Below are positions 44,911-57,113 of a DNA stretch of 64,000 nucleotides, in pieces. Position 1 is the stretch's first letter. The number at the start of each line of letters is the position of its first letter. The notes under the pieces were generated by a model. It made no database searches. It was not told the origin of the DNA and was given only the letters and a program-made list of their open reading frames with translations. The stretch is from Hermatobates lingyangjiaoensis (taxonomy: Eukaryota; Arthropoda; Insecta; Hemiptera; Hermatobatidae), in NCBI GenBank assembly GCA_026182355.1, contig JAPFBL010000084.1, forward strand, positions 14,403,501-14,467,500. The letters are read 5' to 3'. A program made the position numbers and the translations under genes.

Positions 44911-46758
44911 ACCTTACAATCACACAAAAAGTCCTAATTATAGAAACTTCTTCTAATTTAACCCATCTAAAGAGAGATTTGCATAAGAAAAGTGCAAAAG
45001 CACGTACTAGGTAACATGACTTTTCTTTTCTTTATAGAAATCATTTATATGATCGAAAAATTCGGACGTGAACCTGTTTTCTTTAAGACCTTTTACATAT
45101 ATCTTTACAATTGGTTTAGGCAAATTTTTGAGACCTAATCTGTATACATAACTTTTCCACATCTATGCAAACAGATCAGGTATCCATTGATATTTTTTAC
45201 TCTCAACTGCAACGAATACAATATTCAAAAAAAAAAATCTCATTAGAGACATAAATATCTTCGAAGATAAATTATTACTACTATATTGCTGGGAAGAGAA
45301 GAGATAAAAGTAAAAATAAAAACAATCGAAAACAAACAGAGGAAGAGAATGAAATATAATATATAAATAAATAATATATAAAATAAATAATAAGTGTAAA
45401 TAAGCAATGAATAAATTAATAAATATATTAAAAGAAATAAAAAAAACTGTTGATAATGAGATGAACTAATACAATAAATGTAAATATGTCCATTATCTGA
45501 AGGGCTTTAAGTAACATAAGAATTAGAATCAGGAATTTGGTTAAAGATTTGAACTCCCAAGCCGTTATGAAAACTAAGATCTTAAGAATTTCCATGGATG
45601 CAACAGGAAGGTTGTGTGTGTTGTTATTCAACAGTTACATTGATCAACGGAGACCCTGTGAGACTTCATACGTAGGCACAGCTTAGATGAAGCTGAGCGG
45701 ACGTCAAAAGCTCCCAATGAGTACAATCAAGTCTATAGACACGGTTCCAGGAAGGCATAAGATATTAATTATGAATGGGGTAGAAGTTATGGTTGAGAAT
45801 GGAAGGAAAATAATGATGAGTTCATGATTAGAGAAGTTTCATAGACTTGTCACTGATATTAAGGATTTTTTCTCTATTCCCTCTTCCTGTAACTCTTCTA
45901 TCTCTAGTGAGCCTCTCTTTCTTTCTTACCAAAACCTTTTAAACTGAAGACCATTTTTTTTATGCATCTCGTCCAAGCCTCCTAATTCTTTTAGAGGGAT
46001 GAAAGTATGTGGACGTTCCAGATCTAAGGGTTATTGATTTTATAACTGAACTGCATTTTAGTTTAGACTAGGGATTGAATAAATATTGAATTTTACAGTA
46101 TTAAAAATGCTACAGAGAAATAATCGAAAGAAAGAATATTTAAGTACTCATACAATGTGATTAAAGGAAACAAAAGTTTTGGATACTTTAAGTAAAAACT
46201 TGTGATAAAAATTTATTATAATAAAAAAATTATTATTTATTATTGTGATAAAAAAATTATTTTAAACAAGAAATGACAAAATAATAAAAATGAGAAATTT
46301 GACAGCAGTCGTAAAATAAGAAGCCGGTTGGAACGGTTCTAGAACTGTTTGAAACATGCATCATAGAGAGTGCGCTCACAAATGCAAGTTAATAAAATAA
46401 CACCAAGGTTTTTATTGATTTTTTTTACTTCTCTTTACTCTATATGACATACAAAGATACGATGATTTCTCTTCAGGTCAAAAGTTTGATATGGAATTTT
46501 CGACGTAAATATATGTCTAAGGTTTCCTGAGTCCAAGCAAAATGGTTTCTATCAGTGTTTAAGTATATATACATATATTATGAACTCTACATGAGTGGTC
46601 CGGAACTGAAATATGATTGACTATTTTGACTAATTTGTTTTTTTCTTTTCCTCTTCGGGTTTCTTAACGTTTCCGGCTCTAATAGAAGCCATTCACTCAG
46701 TGCATCTCTTCCGATCGAAATAGAAATCCGAAAACGAAATCCGGTAGAAATAGCCAAT
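44911..46758. other. No recognisable gene
   Basis: Very AT-rich, with frames under 70 codons. A short low-complexity ataaataatatat stretch lies at 45340-45430. Confidence 0.4.
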
Positions 46759-46775
46759 CATATATATATATATAT

Positions 46776-46984
46776 GATCAAACCACAATAAGAAATGGGA
46801 AAACAAGACTAAGATCTTTCAACCGTAACAAGCGGTCTTCGTCAGAGTCAAAAACCCAACTGAGTTGGGTTTTTTGACTCTGACGAAGACCGCTTGTTAC
46901 GGTTGAAAGATCTTAGTCTTGATTTCCCATTTCTTATTGTGGTTTGATCATTAATTGTTGTTTCACGTGTTTATGTGAAATCTT
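46776..46984. repeat. Hairpin family A (copy 3)
   Basis: The same palindrome as 15173-15347 meets at cccaactgagttggg near 46862. Here the right arm is the longer one and extends through cacgtgtttatgtgaaatc, the mirror image of copy 1, where the left arm is longer. Confidence 0.92.
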
Positions 46985-47066
46985 TTATATATATATACAA
47001 AACTAAAGTTTATCGGGACTCGGTTGTTTCTATTCCACTGTCGATACTTTTATCAGTATATATATA

Positions 47067-47388
47067 TAGTTCAATATAGACAAAGAAACATAGAGAAATC
47101 AAAAGAACACACTTACAGTCTCTAATTTTCGGTTTGAACCGTCTTCAGGAGAGATAAGAGAGGGAAACCAAGGGCATTGGTTACGCTTGGTTGCGCTTGG
47201 AGACCATATATACAGTCTCCCTCCAACCGTCTCTGAACCAGTGCGCTTGGTTTCCCTCTCTTATCTTTCCTGAAGACGGTTCAAACCAAAAATTAGAGAC
47301 TGTAAGTGTGTTCTTTTGATTTCTCTATGTTTCTTTGTCTATATTGAACTATATTTGTCCGTTTTGGATCGTATTTTCAACGAAAAAG

Positions 47389-47390
<2 letters not shown>
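47067..47390. repeat. Hairpin family D, inverted pair
   Basis: Two arms share ttcaatatagacaaagaaac, cacttacagtctctaat, ggtttgaacc.gtcttcagg and ctctcttatc. They face each other around a short tatata core (47206-47213) flanked by ggagacc and gtctcc. The right arm continues into ttggatcgtattttcaacga. A single-arm copy is at 20415-20695. Confidence 0.88.
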
Positions 47391-47417
<27 letters not shown>

Positions 47418-47422
<5 letters not shown>

Positions 47423-47583
47423 ATTTCACATAAACACGTGAAACAACAATCAATGATCAAACCACAATAAGAAATGGGAAAACAAGACTAAGATCTTTCA
47501 ACCGTAACAAGCTCTGACGAAGACCGCTTGTTACGGTTGAAAGATCTTAGTCTTGTTTTCCCATTTCTTATTGTGGTTTGATC

Positions 47584-47585
<2 letters not shown>
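47418..47585. repeat. Hairpin family A (copy 4), short centre
   Basis: The left arm stops at ccgtaacaag and passes directly to ctctgacgaagaccgc, so the central 60 or so bases of the palindrome are deleted while the outer arms remain. Confidence 0.9.
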
Positions 47586-47639
<54 letters not shown>

Positions 47640-47789
47640 CTAGGACACACTATTTAAGAACAGTTTTCTGTAAGTTCCGAAAACTTCTCAAATGGAAATA
47701 TATTTATTGATTATGTTGAGACGAATATTCAGCAAACTGCAGTAAAATATAACTTGTTGTGAATAAATAAATTGTATCGTTATTGATTA

Positions 47790-48170
47790 AACTGATAGTG
47801 AGAGAAGTTGGAGAAATAATATGTTTGGCAAATAATACTCGAAGAACTTAAAGTCAATCCTTCAACCAGTTCTCCTTAAAGGAATATGGATTCCTTTATT
47901 TGGATATATTCAAAGTCTGACTATTTTGCAAAAATTGTTTGAATAATTTATTTTTTTAATTAATTTATGTCAAATTTGTAACTTATAAATTGATAATTAT
48001 TAGCATTAACAGTTAATATTAAAATTAATAATTTCTAGGCGAGATAGTCAGAATTAATTACTTTTTTTAGGAACATAAAAAAGTCTATATTTAAGACTTT
48101 TTTATGTTCCTAAATAAAGTTTCAACGTCTGTTTGTTTGATTTTTTTACCTAACTCCTCCCTGGACACCC
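47790..48170. repeat. Dispersed repeat Y, copy 2
   Basis: This is the inverse of 44491-44910. It contains a 21-bp perfect stem (48066-48114) absent from copy 1. Confidence 0.85.
48066..48114. repeat. Perfect 21-bp stem with 7-base loop
   Basis: The left stem tttaggaacataaaaaagtct and its exact inverse flank atattta. The loop plus stems occupy 49 bases. The other copy of repeat Y has different sequence here, so this is an insertion or local duplication. Confidence 0.9.
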
Positions 48171-48849
48171 AATAATATTTTATATATTCTAAAAGTATAT
48201 CAACCAGGCTATTAAAAAATGTATGGTTTTTATGCATTTTATCGTTTAATTTCCTATTGACGTCATATGTAAATACGGTTTTCCAAAACAGTTATATTTT
48301 TGGAGTATGGTGGAATATTTAGCGGGTTATACTCCTAGTATGTATGCTACTAATGAATAAATTGGTATTGCTATTACATCTTGAAGAGCTCTATGAGGAT
48401 AAATTCTTAGTTCATGTTTATGTTTATACAGTAAAAGTTGTAACTGACAATAATATAAAAATAATGTATAAATATGAAAATAGTGCATAGCAAAATACTT
48501 AGTTTAAAATATTTTAGAAACAACTGAGTTAAAAAAAATTTGAAAACACATGATCGATTACACATTTTATTCTCCAAAGAATAAATAAATATTCTATAGA
48601 GATTCAGGGCTTAATTATAAGCCCTGAATATCTTCAAAAAAAGTTAGTGTAAAATTTGATTTAGACCCATATTTTATATTGCTATTAAACCTGGCAGTAA
48701 TATAGTAAAGGACAATTTGTATCTGGATTGTTTTAAATTACTTATTAGTCTGTAAGTATTAAATTAATATTAAATCTACACAAATAAAAGAAAGGTTTTG
48801 TCTGTACATTGCTTAGAACTGACTGATTTCAAATTATGTCAAATAATTT
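48171..48849. other. No recognisable gene
   Basis: AT-rich. A short inverted pair, cagggcttaat-tataagccctg, lies near 48605-48627. Confidence 0.4.
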
Positions 48850-49868
48850 CTCACACATTAGAGAAACCGAATCCACCCTTAGAAAAATGTCTATCTGTCG
48901 GTGTGTCTGCAAAATTTTTTCACAAGTAAATATTCAGCCGCCAAAAGGCATAGCAAGCTGAAAATTTTACGGTAGGTTTGACTGTGTCCAACATAAAATG
49001 GATTTAGATGGATTGAAAATTCAACGTAAAATGGGAGGTATGGACTTTTAAGTTGTCTTTAGCTAACTTCACAGACATGTTTATTTTGAAAACATACAGG
49101 TATAGCAAGTAGTTATTCTTAGTTGATTTTTATCTCATTTGCATTTAAGCTCCCAGCAAGAGATAATTGACAAAGTGTTCCCGAAGTTCAAGATCTGTCA
49201 TCTATTCAGAAAAACTGGCTTCATAAATAAGCAATTCTTACCCACACAAATGAGCAGGCTGGAAAAATTAATAAACAAGTTCTTGCACTACATCACTAGA
49301 GTGATTAGAGATGAGGAAGCAGTTCATTATCGAATTGAATTTCTTGATTCCGTGACTGCTCCTGGACTGCCTGCTCATGACTTAAAACTTAAAGTAGGGG
49401 CACAAATCATGTTGTTATGAAACTTGAGTGCCAAAAAATGTGCAACACGACTCCGAATTTGTACTTTGCACAGTTACGTTATAGAGGCTGATATCATGAC
49501 TGGGTGTGGTACTGGGGAGTTAGTGTTTATACCACGTATACCATTAATACCTAGCAACTGCCCCTTTCAAGTCAAACGGTTACAATTTCCCGTCAGTGTC
49601 TGTTTCGCAATGACAGTAAATAAGTCGCAATTTTAAACTCTCTTTACGACAGGAATTGAAGTGAGAGAGACGAAGTGTTTCTCACACTTGGTTAATTGTA
49701 GGTTGCTTGCTCAAGAGTCAGAGGTTCCAACTCTCTGTTCATCAAAGTACCTGAAGAACAGACAGCTAATGTGGTGTACACAGTGTTGATAAATCTATTT
49801 TGTTCTGCTCTATAATTTTTCTATTAATATTTTTAAATAGTATCATCTCTGAAACGTCTGTTAGTATT
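48850..49868 (+). mobile_element. Helitron with helicase fragment (copy H2)
   Basis: The 5-prime end is close to TCTCACACATTAGAGAAACC at 48849-48870, fitting the usual TC start. About 270 non-coding bases shared with 43590-43865 follow, then a helicase fragment (49139-49640). The 3-prime region matches 3600-3863, but the terminal hairpin is deleted and only gttagt remains at about 49860-49866. It joins 5-prime end directly to the helicase C-terminal half as copy H3 does. Confidence 0.82.
49139..49640 (+). pseudogene. Helitron helicase C-terminal fragment
   Basis: The frame reads IIDKVFPKFKICHLFRKTGF, then RDEEAVHYRIEFLDSVTAPG, LPAHDLKLKVGAQIMLL, a TGA in place of the expected Arg codon at 49418-49420, then NLSAKKCATRLRICTLHSYV, IEADIMTGCGTGE, VFIPRIPLIPSNCPFQVKRL and QFPVSVCFAMTVNKSQ, a helicase motif, before further stops. 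The stop and the following segment are in the same frame, so a single C-to-T change explains the break. The Rep nuclease domain and helicase motifs I-IV are absent. Confidence 0.88.
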
Positions 49869-50309
49869 AAATAAATTATTAAAAATGGATCAGATCTTAT
49901 GATGTTCTTCCACTATCATAATTTTTCAAGCTCATTAAGGTGCTGTTGTCTAACTGATGTTGACAAATATGAGGAGGACTAAATAAATTAAAAGGTCTTC
50001 TTAGGAATTACTGGTTTACAATTAGACTTCATACTTAATTAGACAACAATACCAGATACAAATGATTGAGAATTCTTAACAACACTTCAGAAATACCAGC
50101 ATTTTCCTTTAATAATTTCGACAAAGCTAATACTGAATTATAAAATATTCAACGCTTCCAAGTCTATTTCTAACATGTTGAGGTTGCGGGAGAAGATCAA
50201 TCGTTTATATGACATGAAATATGCACTGACTGAATACTGCAGTATTCTGCGTTCCTTTAACTGAAATCATCTTATACTTGCTGAATTCCAGTTTTGGTTA
50301 GCATTTTTA
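49869..50309. other. No recognisable feature
   Basis: Short AT-rich gap between the Helitron and the next family X copy. Confidence 0.4.
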
Positions 50310-51190
50310 CTTTTCTATAAGTAAGTGACGTGAAAAAATTTGATCTCGAGATTTTGACGGATTACATGTTTCGAGGTCCCCTAAGTCGTTTTATGAAGTC
50401 GTTGATGTGTGCGTGCGTGTGAGTGTGTGTGTGTGTGTGTGTATGTGTGTGTGTGCGTGTGTGTTTGTGTATGTAAGTTGCAATTCCAAACTCTGTTTAC
50501 GACAGGAATTGAAGTGAGTGAGACCAAGAGTTTCTTACACTTGGTTAATTGTAGGTTGCTTGCTCAAGAATCACAGGTTCCAACTCTCTGTTGATCGATG
50601 CACCTGAAGAACAGGCAGCTAATGTGGTGTATAGAGAGGCACTTAATTAACACAGTGTTAATAAATCTGTTAAGTTTTAACAGCTACGTACACACACAGA
50701 CACACAGTGTGTGTGTGTGTCTGTGTGTGTGCGTGGATGAGTGGGTGTGTATCCAAAAACTTGTGTACACGCTACGGTCCAGAATCATTGATGGCTCAAA
50801 TTGATATTTTACACAAAAATGTACCTTGTAGGGTAGATGAACCCTATTGTTTGGGAGCAATTATGCATGATAGGAAAGTCACTTTTTTGGCCATAAGCAT
50901 TTGGATTTATCCAATTTTTTTTTTACTTAATTTATGAAATTCTTGCTCATTGAAATATTTAATTAATAATAATAATAAATTAATATAATTAAAATAGGAA
51001 AATAAAATTATATGATTTCGGACACGATTTTATTGGATAAACATATGTTTAAATTTTCAAAACAATAAAAAAGATTTTTTTGTCAATAAAATGTGACAAT
51101 TCTGACTTATGATTGAATGTGAAAGCTTTTAGGGAGATTTTATTAACATAAAATCTTATGTTGATATTTTTTTTATAGTAAATGTAGGCC
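50310..51190 (-). repeat. Family X copy, minus strand, interrupted by Helitron piece
   Basis: The tail at 50313-50345 is inverse of tcacg..acttatagaaaagtaa. Next is gatctcgagattttgacgga, tcgttttatgaag and a TG tract (50405-50470). A Helitron fragment follows, then TG again (50700-50745), cgctacggtccagaatc, aattatgcatgataggaaagtcac, and from 51050 the ttcaataaaatgt-like block. The head is missing. Confidence 0.8.
50474..50692 (+). mobile_element. Helitron 3-prime helicase-end fragment nested in a family X TG tract
   Basis: This matches 3573-3780 and 49620-49800: aagt.gcaattccaaactctg, acgacaggaattgaagtgag, ggttgcttgctcaag and ttccaactctctgtt. TG-rich sequence of the host element lies on both sides. 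Neither Helitron terminus is evident, so it may have come by recombination instead of transposition. Confidence 0.75.
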
Positions 51191-53213
51191 AATCAAGATT
51201 TTTCAAAATGTTGTTATAGTGTTTTTTATTTCAATTTCACTACAAAAATTAACTTTTTTTCCAGTCCAATTCTTCTTTAAATTTTTAATTTCTTCACTTT
51301 AAAACTAAAATATCAATATTAACTTTACACTAAAATAAAAAGAAATTTAATATATACGGTTCATTTTCTATTTTTGACGTAATTTTGTTGCAGTGTAAAC
51401 TTTGATTCATATATTCTCTTATTTGAATGGTAACAAGAAACCTTTAATTATTTTCCAATATATAGAAAAGAATTCATAAAAATGTATTTACAGACATACA
51501 TTATCATCCTAGTTCACATTCACAAAGTCATATTCAGAAACTAACATACAGTAATCTACTCAAGAGTACAGAAGATTAATTAAGTCAGAAAACCTCATTG
51601 ACCTTTTCGAGATGATCAATAATGATGCCTCATAGTATTACTAAACTATCACTTTTCAGAAACTATCAATCTACTTAAAAAATTATCTACAGCAGCGTCA
51701 TGAGTACAAGCATAAAGTCGTTTTTAACTTTAAATTGTATACACTTTTTCTTCCTACTTAACATGATAATGATATTTTCAAGATAACCTGCCTTAACAAT
51801 TATATCGACCAAAAATATACAAATAATAGATATAAATCATATTAATGAAGAAGTAATAAACCATTTTTTGACACCCTGAAGAGTGAATACACTGACTTTT
51901 ACTACAGGAACGAAAATTAAATGACTTCCAACGCCATCTAGAGCTTCTCACAACTACTAAAACCCCTTCATCTGCCCCTCAATACACTTAATGAAATAAG
52001 TACAACAAAATAGACCAGAGGAAGCTGTAAAGTGTTCTTATTTGGTTATAAGCTGTAACAGGCATCCGATGCGTAGGGGGAAATCGAAACAGAAAGGAAA
52101 GGAAATGATAATTTGAAATGTCGGCGCTAATGAATCAGTTTGAGATATTTCAGAACTACGGAAACCGCTCTCAATCCTCTAAGTTATTAGGGTTCTATTT
52201 GTTGAAAATCTACTACATAATTTTGGGGCCTAGTCCTAATCAAAATATCTGTACCTGGCAACCCTGCTCCCACACAAATGATTGTGATGTGCGTCAGTTA
52301 TAGCACACCTTCAGAAATAGCAACAAGCAAACATGTCTGTTTGTTACTTTCTTTTCTCAGTTCATTCTCATATTACGTTCAGCTTTTTCTGTAATTATTC
52401 TTATTTTGATATGAAATACAATGTCTACATGTAACTGAGATAAAATAACAATAATGCCTGGGCCATCAGAGGAGTGTTGTGGCAATCAATATGATAAGAA
52501 ATATTCATTCCTTAACATATTTATTCCTCTGAAATTCAAGATCTTAGTTTACTTCCTTATTTCTTTTTCATGACTCTCTTTCTTCTTTTATTACTCACCA
52601 TAGATAAAGTTTCAGAATTGTTGTTATAATCTCCTGATAGCGTTAATAGAGCCACTTTTGGTCATTTTAACAACAATTCAGGAAATCAATTCCTTCTTAG
52701 GGTTAAACGGAAAAACTTTTCCAGTCTAAAGTTTCTGCATTTACATACACCCTGATAATCAGAAAACAAACTCTTAATCCACTTGTTGAATTGAAGATGT
52801 GTATTTTTCACCACATATTAATGATTTCTCAATGTACTCCGATGGATAATTTTAAACATATTTAATTCGACAATGTCTCTCACTGTTTTTTTGGTTCCCT
52901 GCATTTGTTAAATTGTTAAAAGGACCCTTTTTACTTGTTCCACCTGTAATAAATCAATTGGTATTAATGTAAACTATACAACGATGGCAGATTTACGAAT
53001 ATGTAAACATGGAAGGAAGAAAAATCTTGAATGCAGATAGCTGAGAACACATGTAGTCCTATACATAGCAAATAATATTCATACATTTTTGAGGCCTTGC
53101 AAACCATTTCCTTAAAGGATTGACTTTGCGACGTTTCAGTCTTCAGTAATGCAAAGAAGATTTGGAATAGCAAATTTCAAAATAATTTTTCTCAATTCTA
53201 ATTTTCCAATTAA
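51191..53213. other. No recognisable gene
   Basis: Short frames only. A GC-richer patch at 52030-52290 includes aacaggcatccgatgcg and caaccctgctccc, with no motif recognised. Confidence 0.4.
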
Positions 53214-53253
53214 TGGAATATTAATTGTATTATAGAATACAATTAATATTCCA
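53214..53253. repeat. Perfect 18-bp palindrome with 4-base loop
   Basis: tggaatattaattgtatt and its exact inverse flank atag. It lies about 70 bases before the head of a family X copy. Confidence 0.92.
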
Positions 53254-53319
53254 CAATAAAATAGGAGTCATATATAATATCATAGATGTATGTATATTTA
53301 GTAACAGTTCATCTTTTAA

Positions 53320-54628
53320 AAATCTGGAGTGGCCTGCACTCAACTTTACTATAAGTAAACTTAATATCAAACTTCTTGGGTATATAATATATATGTCTCA
53401 TTTAAACATAATATAAACATCTAAATGGGAGATGTTTATTAGTCTTTCATTCCTGAGGTAGTACAGATACTGATTGAAGGACATATCAATATATAAGCTT
53501 ATTTTTGTACATCACACAGCTGATGAAAATAATGTCATTAGTATAACTACAGCAGTAATCAATCAAAAGCACTATGGCTTTTGTTCAAATAGCCAGTGGA
53601 TTTCTTACATCGTTCACTTGACCTCCTTCTACATTGAATATTTAAGTCAAATTTTCAAATTTAAAACAAGAAAATACTCTTATTTTCTCTGAAAAACGCC
53701 AAGTAAAAATGTCGTTTCAAGATAATTTATAATTAAGGATGTACGATAATAACATTTATTAATCCTCAACGAAAAGATTTCAATTTTGAATTATGTTCAA
53801 CATTTGTGGTCTTTTATAGAATTATTATACTGGGAAATTTATGGCTCCTTAGCATTTAATAAAATCATTTTCCTTCTCCTTTGTCAAAAATCATATATAA
53901 CAAATTTCTTTGAGTGAGAAACCTTTTTTCCTGCGTCTTGTACTTTATTACAAGAATTTTTTATAAATTGCTAATTTTGTGTTACGTTTTTGGTCAAATT
54001 TTCATGATTTTTTAATGAGCCGTTTACAGAAATCGTACTATAACGCCCCTTAGAAGAATGTAATTTTAAAAAAATTATCTCAATTCATTCTCCACATAAT
54101 GTTCTATCTCTAGGCATAGTTTAATTTTGATCCGTGAAACGGAATGACTTGTATTGCTCTCACAGGCTTTGATATTATATAATAAGTCAAAATTTTTACA
54201 TTTTATTGAAAAAACAGTATTTTTCTTTGTTTTAAAAATTTGAATATATTTTTCGTTTATTGCATTTGCAACCCCAAATATCATGCCAAAATTTCAAAAC
54301 TCTAAAATTAGCAGTTTAGGAGAAAAAAATGTTTTCTAAAAACCAGTTTTTGGCACAAAAAGTGACTTTCTCGTCATGCATAATTCTTCCCAAACAATAG
54401 GGATCATCTACACTATGGGGCCCATTTTTGTGTAAAATATCAACTTGATCCATCAAAGATTCTGGACCGTAGCATGGTAACAAGCAATGCTAACATACTC
54501 ACCCACACACAAACACACAGATATCATCGAAAAAACTTCATAAAACGACTTTTGGGACCTCAAATTTCGTCAAAAACTCGAGATGGAATTTTTCCACGAT
54601 CACTATACTTTACTCATAAAAAAGTAAA
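53320..54628 (+). repeat. Family X copy, both ends present (about 1.3 kb)
   Basis: The head is aaaaatctggagtggcctgc and the tail is cgatcactatactttactcataaaaaagta. The middle has the acagctgatgaaaataatgt block, agattctggaccgtagcatgg and a CA-rich tract at 54500-54525. An internal deletion relative to 41383-42990 lies near 53570. Confidence 0.85.
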
Positions 54629-55712
54629 AAGTTGTATTCCGGGTTAAAATTTCCAAATCAAATTTTTTAAGGGAACATTAAGACATTATCAAATTCTCTA
54701 AGTCTAATATTGTACATGGAACCAAAGTATTATTGTATCGAAATGCTTATGTACACACTACAGTCCACAATCTACAGTCCTATAGATCTGCACTCTAAGT
54801 AAATTTCAGAAACATATTTACAAATCATAATTAATAGAAGTGAAACTCTAATTAGTGAGTAGTTGAAAAGTAATATGGAATGTATTGAGGAGATAAACTA
54901 GCTCATTACCATTGATTAGTAAAATAATATAAAACAACTGGACCAAAACATTAAATTATGCATTGTTAATTACATTGTAAACAGTTTTATTTAAGTATTT
55001 CAAACAAATAATTTTATATTAGCTTTATAAATACTAAAATTTACATGAACCAATACTTTTTTTGTTTGATATTGATGGATCAAAAAGAAGTAAAGTAACT
55101 TCCATTTAACTTTTAATACAGGTATAGTACATAAAATATTGTTTCAATGTATGTGGAGGTATGTATAAATACAATTATGAAAAATAATATCATAGGACAT
55201 GATCTATGAACAAATAGTCATACCTTAGCATGATGAGACTTAATTTTGTTCTGTTCTGTCAGGCGAAGCGCGAAGGCAACTGACGTGTTAAGACATGTCT
55301 CTAACTATAGGGTTCAAAAGTACACTTTGATTCATTCTACTGAGAAAACTACCCCCACTATATCTTAATAATGGCGTCTTAATATATTAGGAGAGAAAAT
55401 AAATGTTTCACAGTATTTCAATCAGAAATTGTATTAAACATTCTTCTGCTGTTTTCATCAAAGGTAAATAATATTTATGAGGTTTTTTTTCTTGCACTGA
55501 TGCAAGTTCAGTGCAATAATGTAAGAAATAGAACAATTAAAGTAAAAAGTTTAGTGCAAACATTTACTTCTTTATATTCATAGTTTATATTTATATTATT
55601 ATATTTATATTTATATTATTATGTTAAATTTAATTATGTTTATAGTTTATATAAATTGATAGCGCTATTGACTTAAAATAATTCTCATATTATTACAACA
55701 ATACCAAATTAA
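54629..55712. other. No recognisable gene
   Basis: A repeated atttatattatt motif occurs at 55590-55650, otherwise unordered AT-rich DNA. Confidence 0.4.
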
Positions 55713-57113
55713 AAAATCTGGAGTGGCCTACACTTAACTTTACTATAAGTAACTTAATATCAAATTTCTTGAGTATATAACACATAACGTCTCATTTAAG
55801 CATAACGTAAACATCTAAATGGGATATGATTATTAGTCTTTCATTCGTGAGGTAGTACAGATAGTGATTGAGGGCCATATCAATATATAAGCTTATTTTT
55901 GTACATCACACAGCTGATGCAAATAATTTCATTAGTATAACTACAGCAGTAATAACACCTTTGAAAAAACAAAGTGAACATTTCTTGATACGAAATATTC
56001 TCCTACAAGAGAACATGGCTTTTGTTCAAATAGCCAGTGGATTTCTTACATCGTTTACTTGACATCCTTCTACGAGTACATCGAATATTAAAGTAAAAGT
56101 TTCAAATTTAAAACAGGAAAATACCCTTATTTTCTCTGAAAAACATCATAAACATCGCAGAAAAAATGTTGTTTTAAAATGATTTATAATTAAAGATGTA
56201 CGATAATTACATTTATTAATCTCCAAACAAAAGGTTTCAATTTTGAATTATCTTTTAGATTTTTTGTCTTTTATAGAATTATTATACTGGGAATTTTATG
56301 ACTTCTTAGTATTTAAGAAGATCATTTTTCTTCCCCTTTGTCAAATACCATATATACGAATTTTTTCTGAGTGAGTGTTATCATTTTCCTGCCTTCTGTA
56401 CTCTGTTATAAGTTTGCTATGAGAAAAAATATATTAATAATTAGCCAGTTTACATACTCAAATCGAAGTCAAAGCCAGCTATTCAATATAATTTAAATCT
56501 TTTATAGTTGGGAGCTTCTAATTTTTGAAAATAATAAATATAAACTATTAGACTAGAATTGTAAAAAAAAAACTGGATATTTCTCAACAAACATAAGTCC
56601 TCTTTCTTGAGGAAAGAGTCCATTCATTACATTTCAATATCATGGAAAGGTACTACATTCACAATTATAATGTAATTGTAACTGATATTAAGTTTTGCTC
56701 AAGAGTGCAATATATAGATTTATTAACGCATTTTATGCGACAAATCCATCATGCCATGGAAGACAAAGGTAATTTATTTATGTTTATTGGCGGTGATTTT
56801 TTTACATGTAACAATATTATTCCTCTTACATCTCGTAAGTGACTTTCCCATCATGCATAATTCTTCCCGAACAATAGGGATCTTCTTCCCTATGAGGCCC
56901 ATTTTTGTGTAAAATATCAACTTGATCCATCATAGATTCTGGACTGTAGCGTGGTAACAAGCAATGCTAACACACTCACCCACCCACCCACACACACACA
57001 ATCATCGTAAAAACTTCATAAAACGACTTCTGGGACCTCAAAACATGTAATTCCGTCAAAATCTCGAGATAGAATTTTTTCACGATCACTATACTTTACT
57101 TATAGTAAAGTAA
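55713..57113 (+). repeat. Family X copy, both ends present (about 1.4 kb)
   Basis: The head aaaaaatctggagtggccta is at 55713 and the tail cgatcactatactttacttatagtaaagta at 57084-57113. It contains the region gccagctattcaatata..cattcattacatttcaatatcatgg that the 41-kb copy lacks, but lacks part of what that copy has. The two are therefore different deletion derivatives of a longer element. Confidence 0.87.

Larger units (their letters stand above)
46759..47637. repeat. Cluster of three hairpins separated by TA/TG microsatellites
   Basis: In order: (TA)n 46759-46775; hairpin A copy 3 at 46776-46984; TA at about 46985-46998; 40 bases of single-copy sequence; TA at 47057-47068; hairpin D at 47067-47390; (TA)n 47390-47415; hairpin A copy 4 at 47418-47585; (TA)n(TG)n 47584-47637. 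Each hairpin is a near-perfect inverted repeat. Confidence 0.9.
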
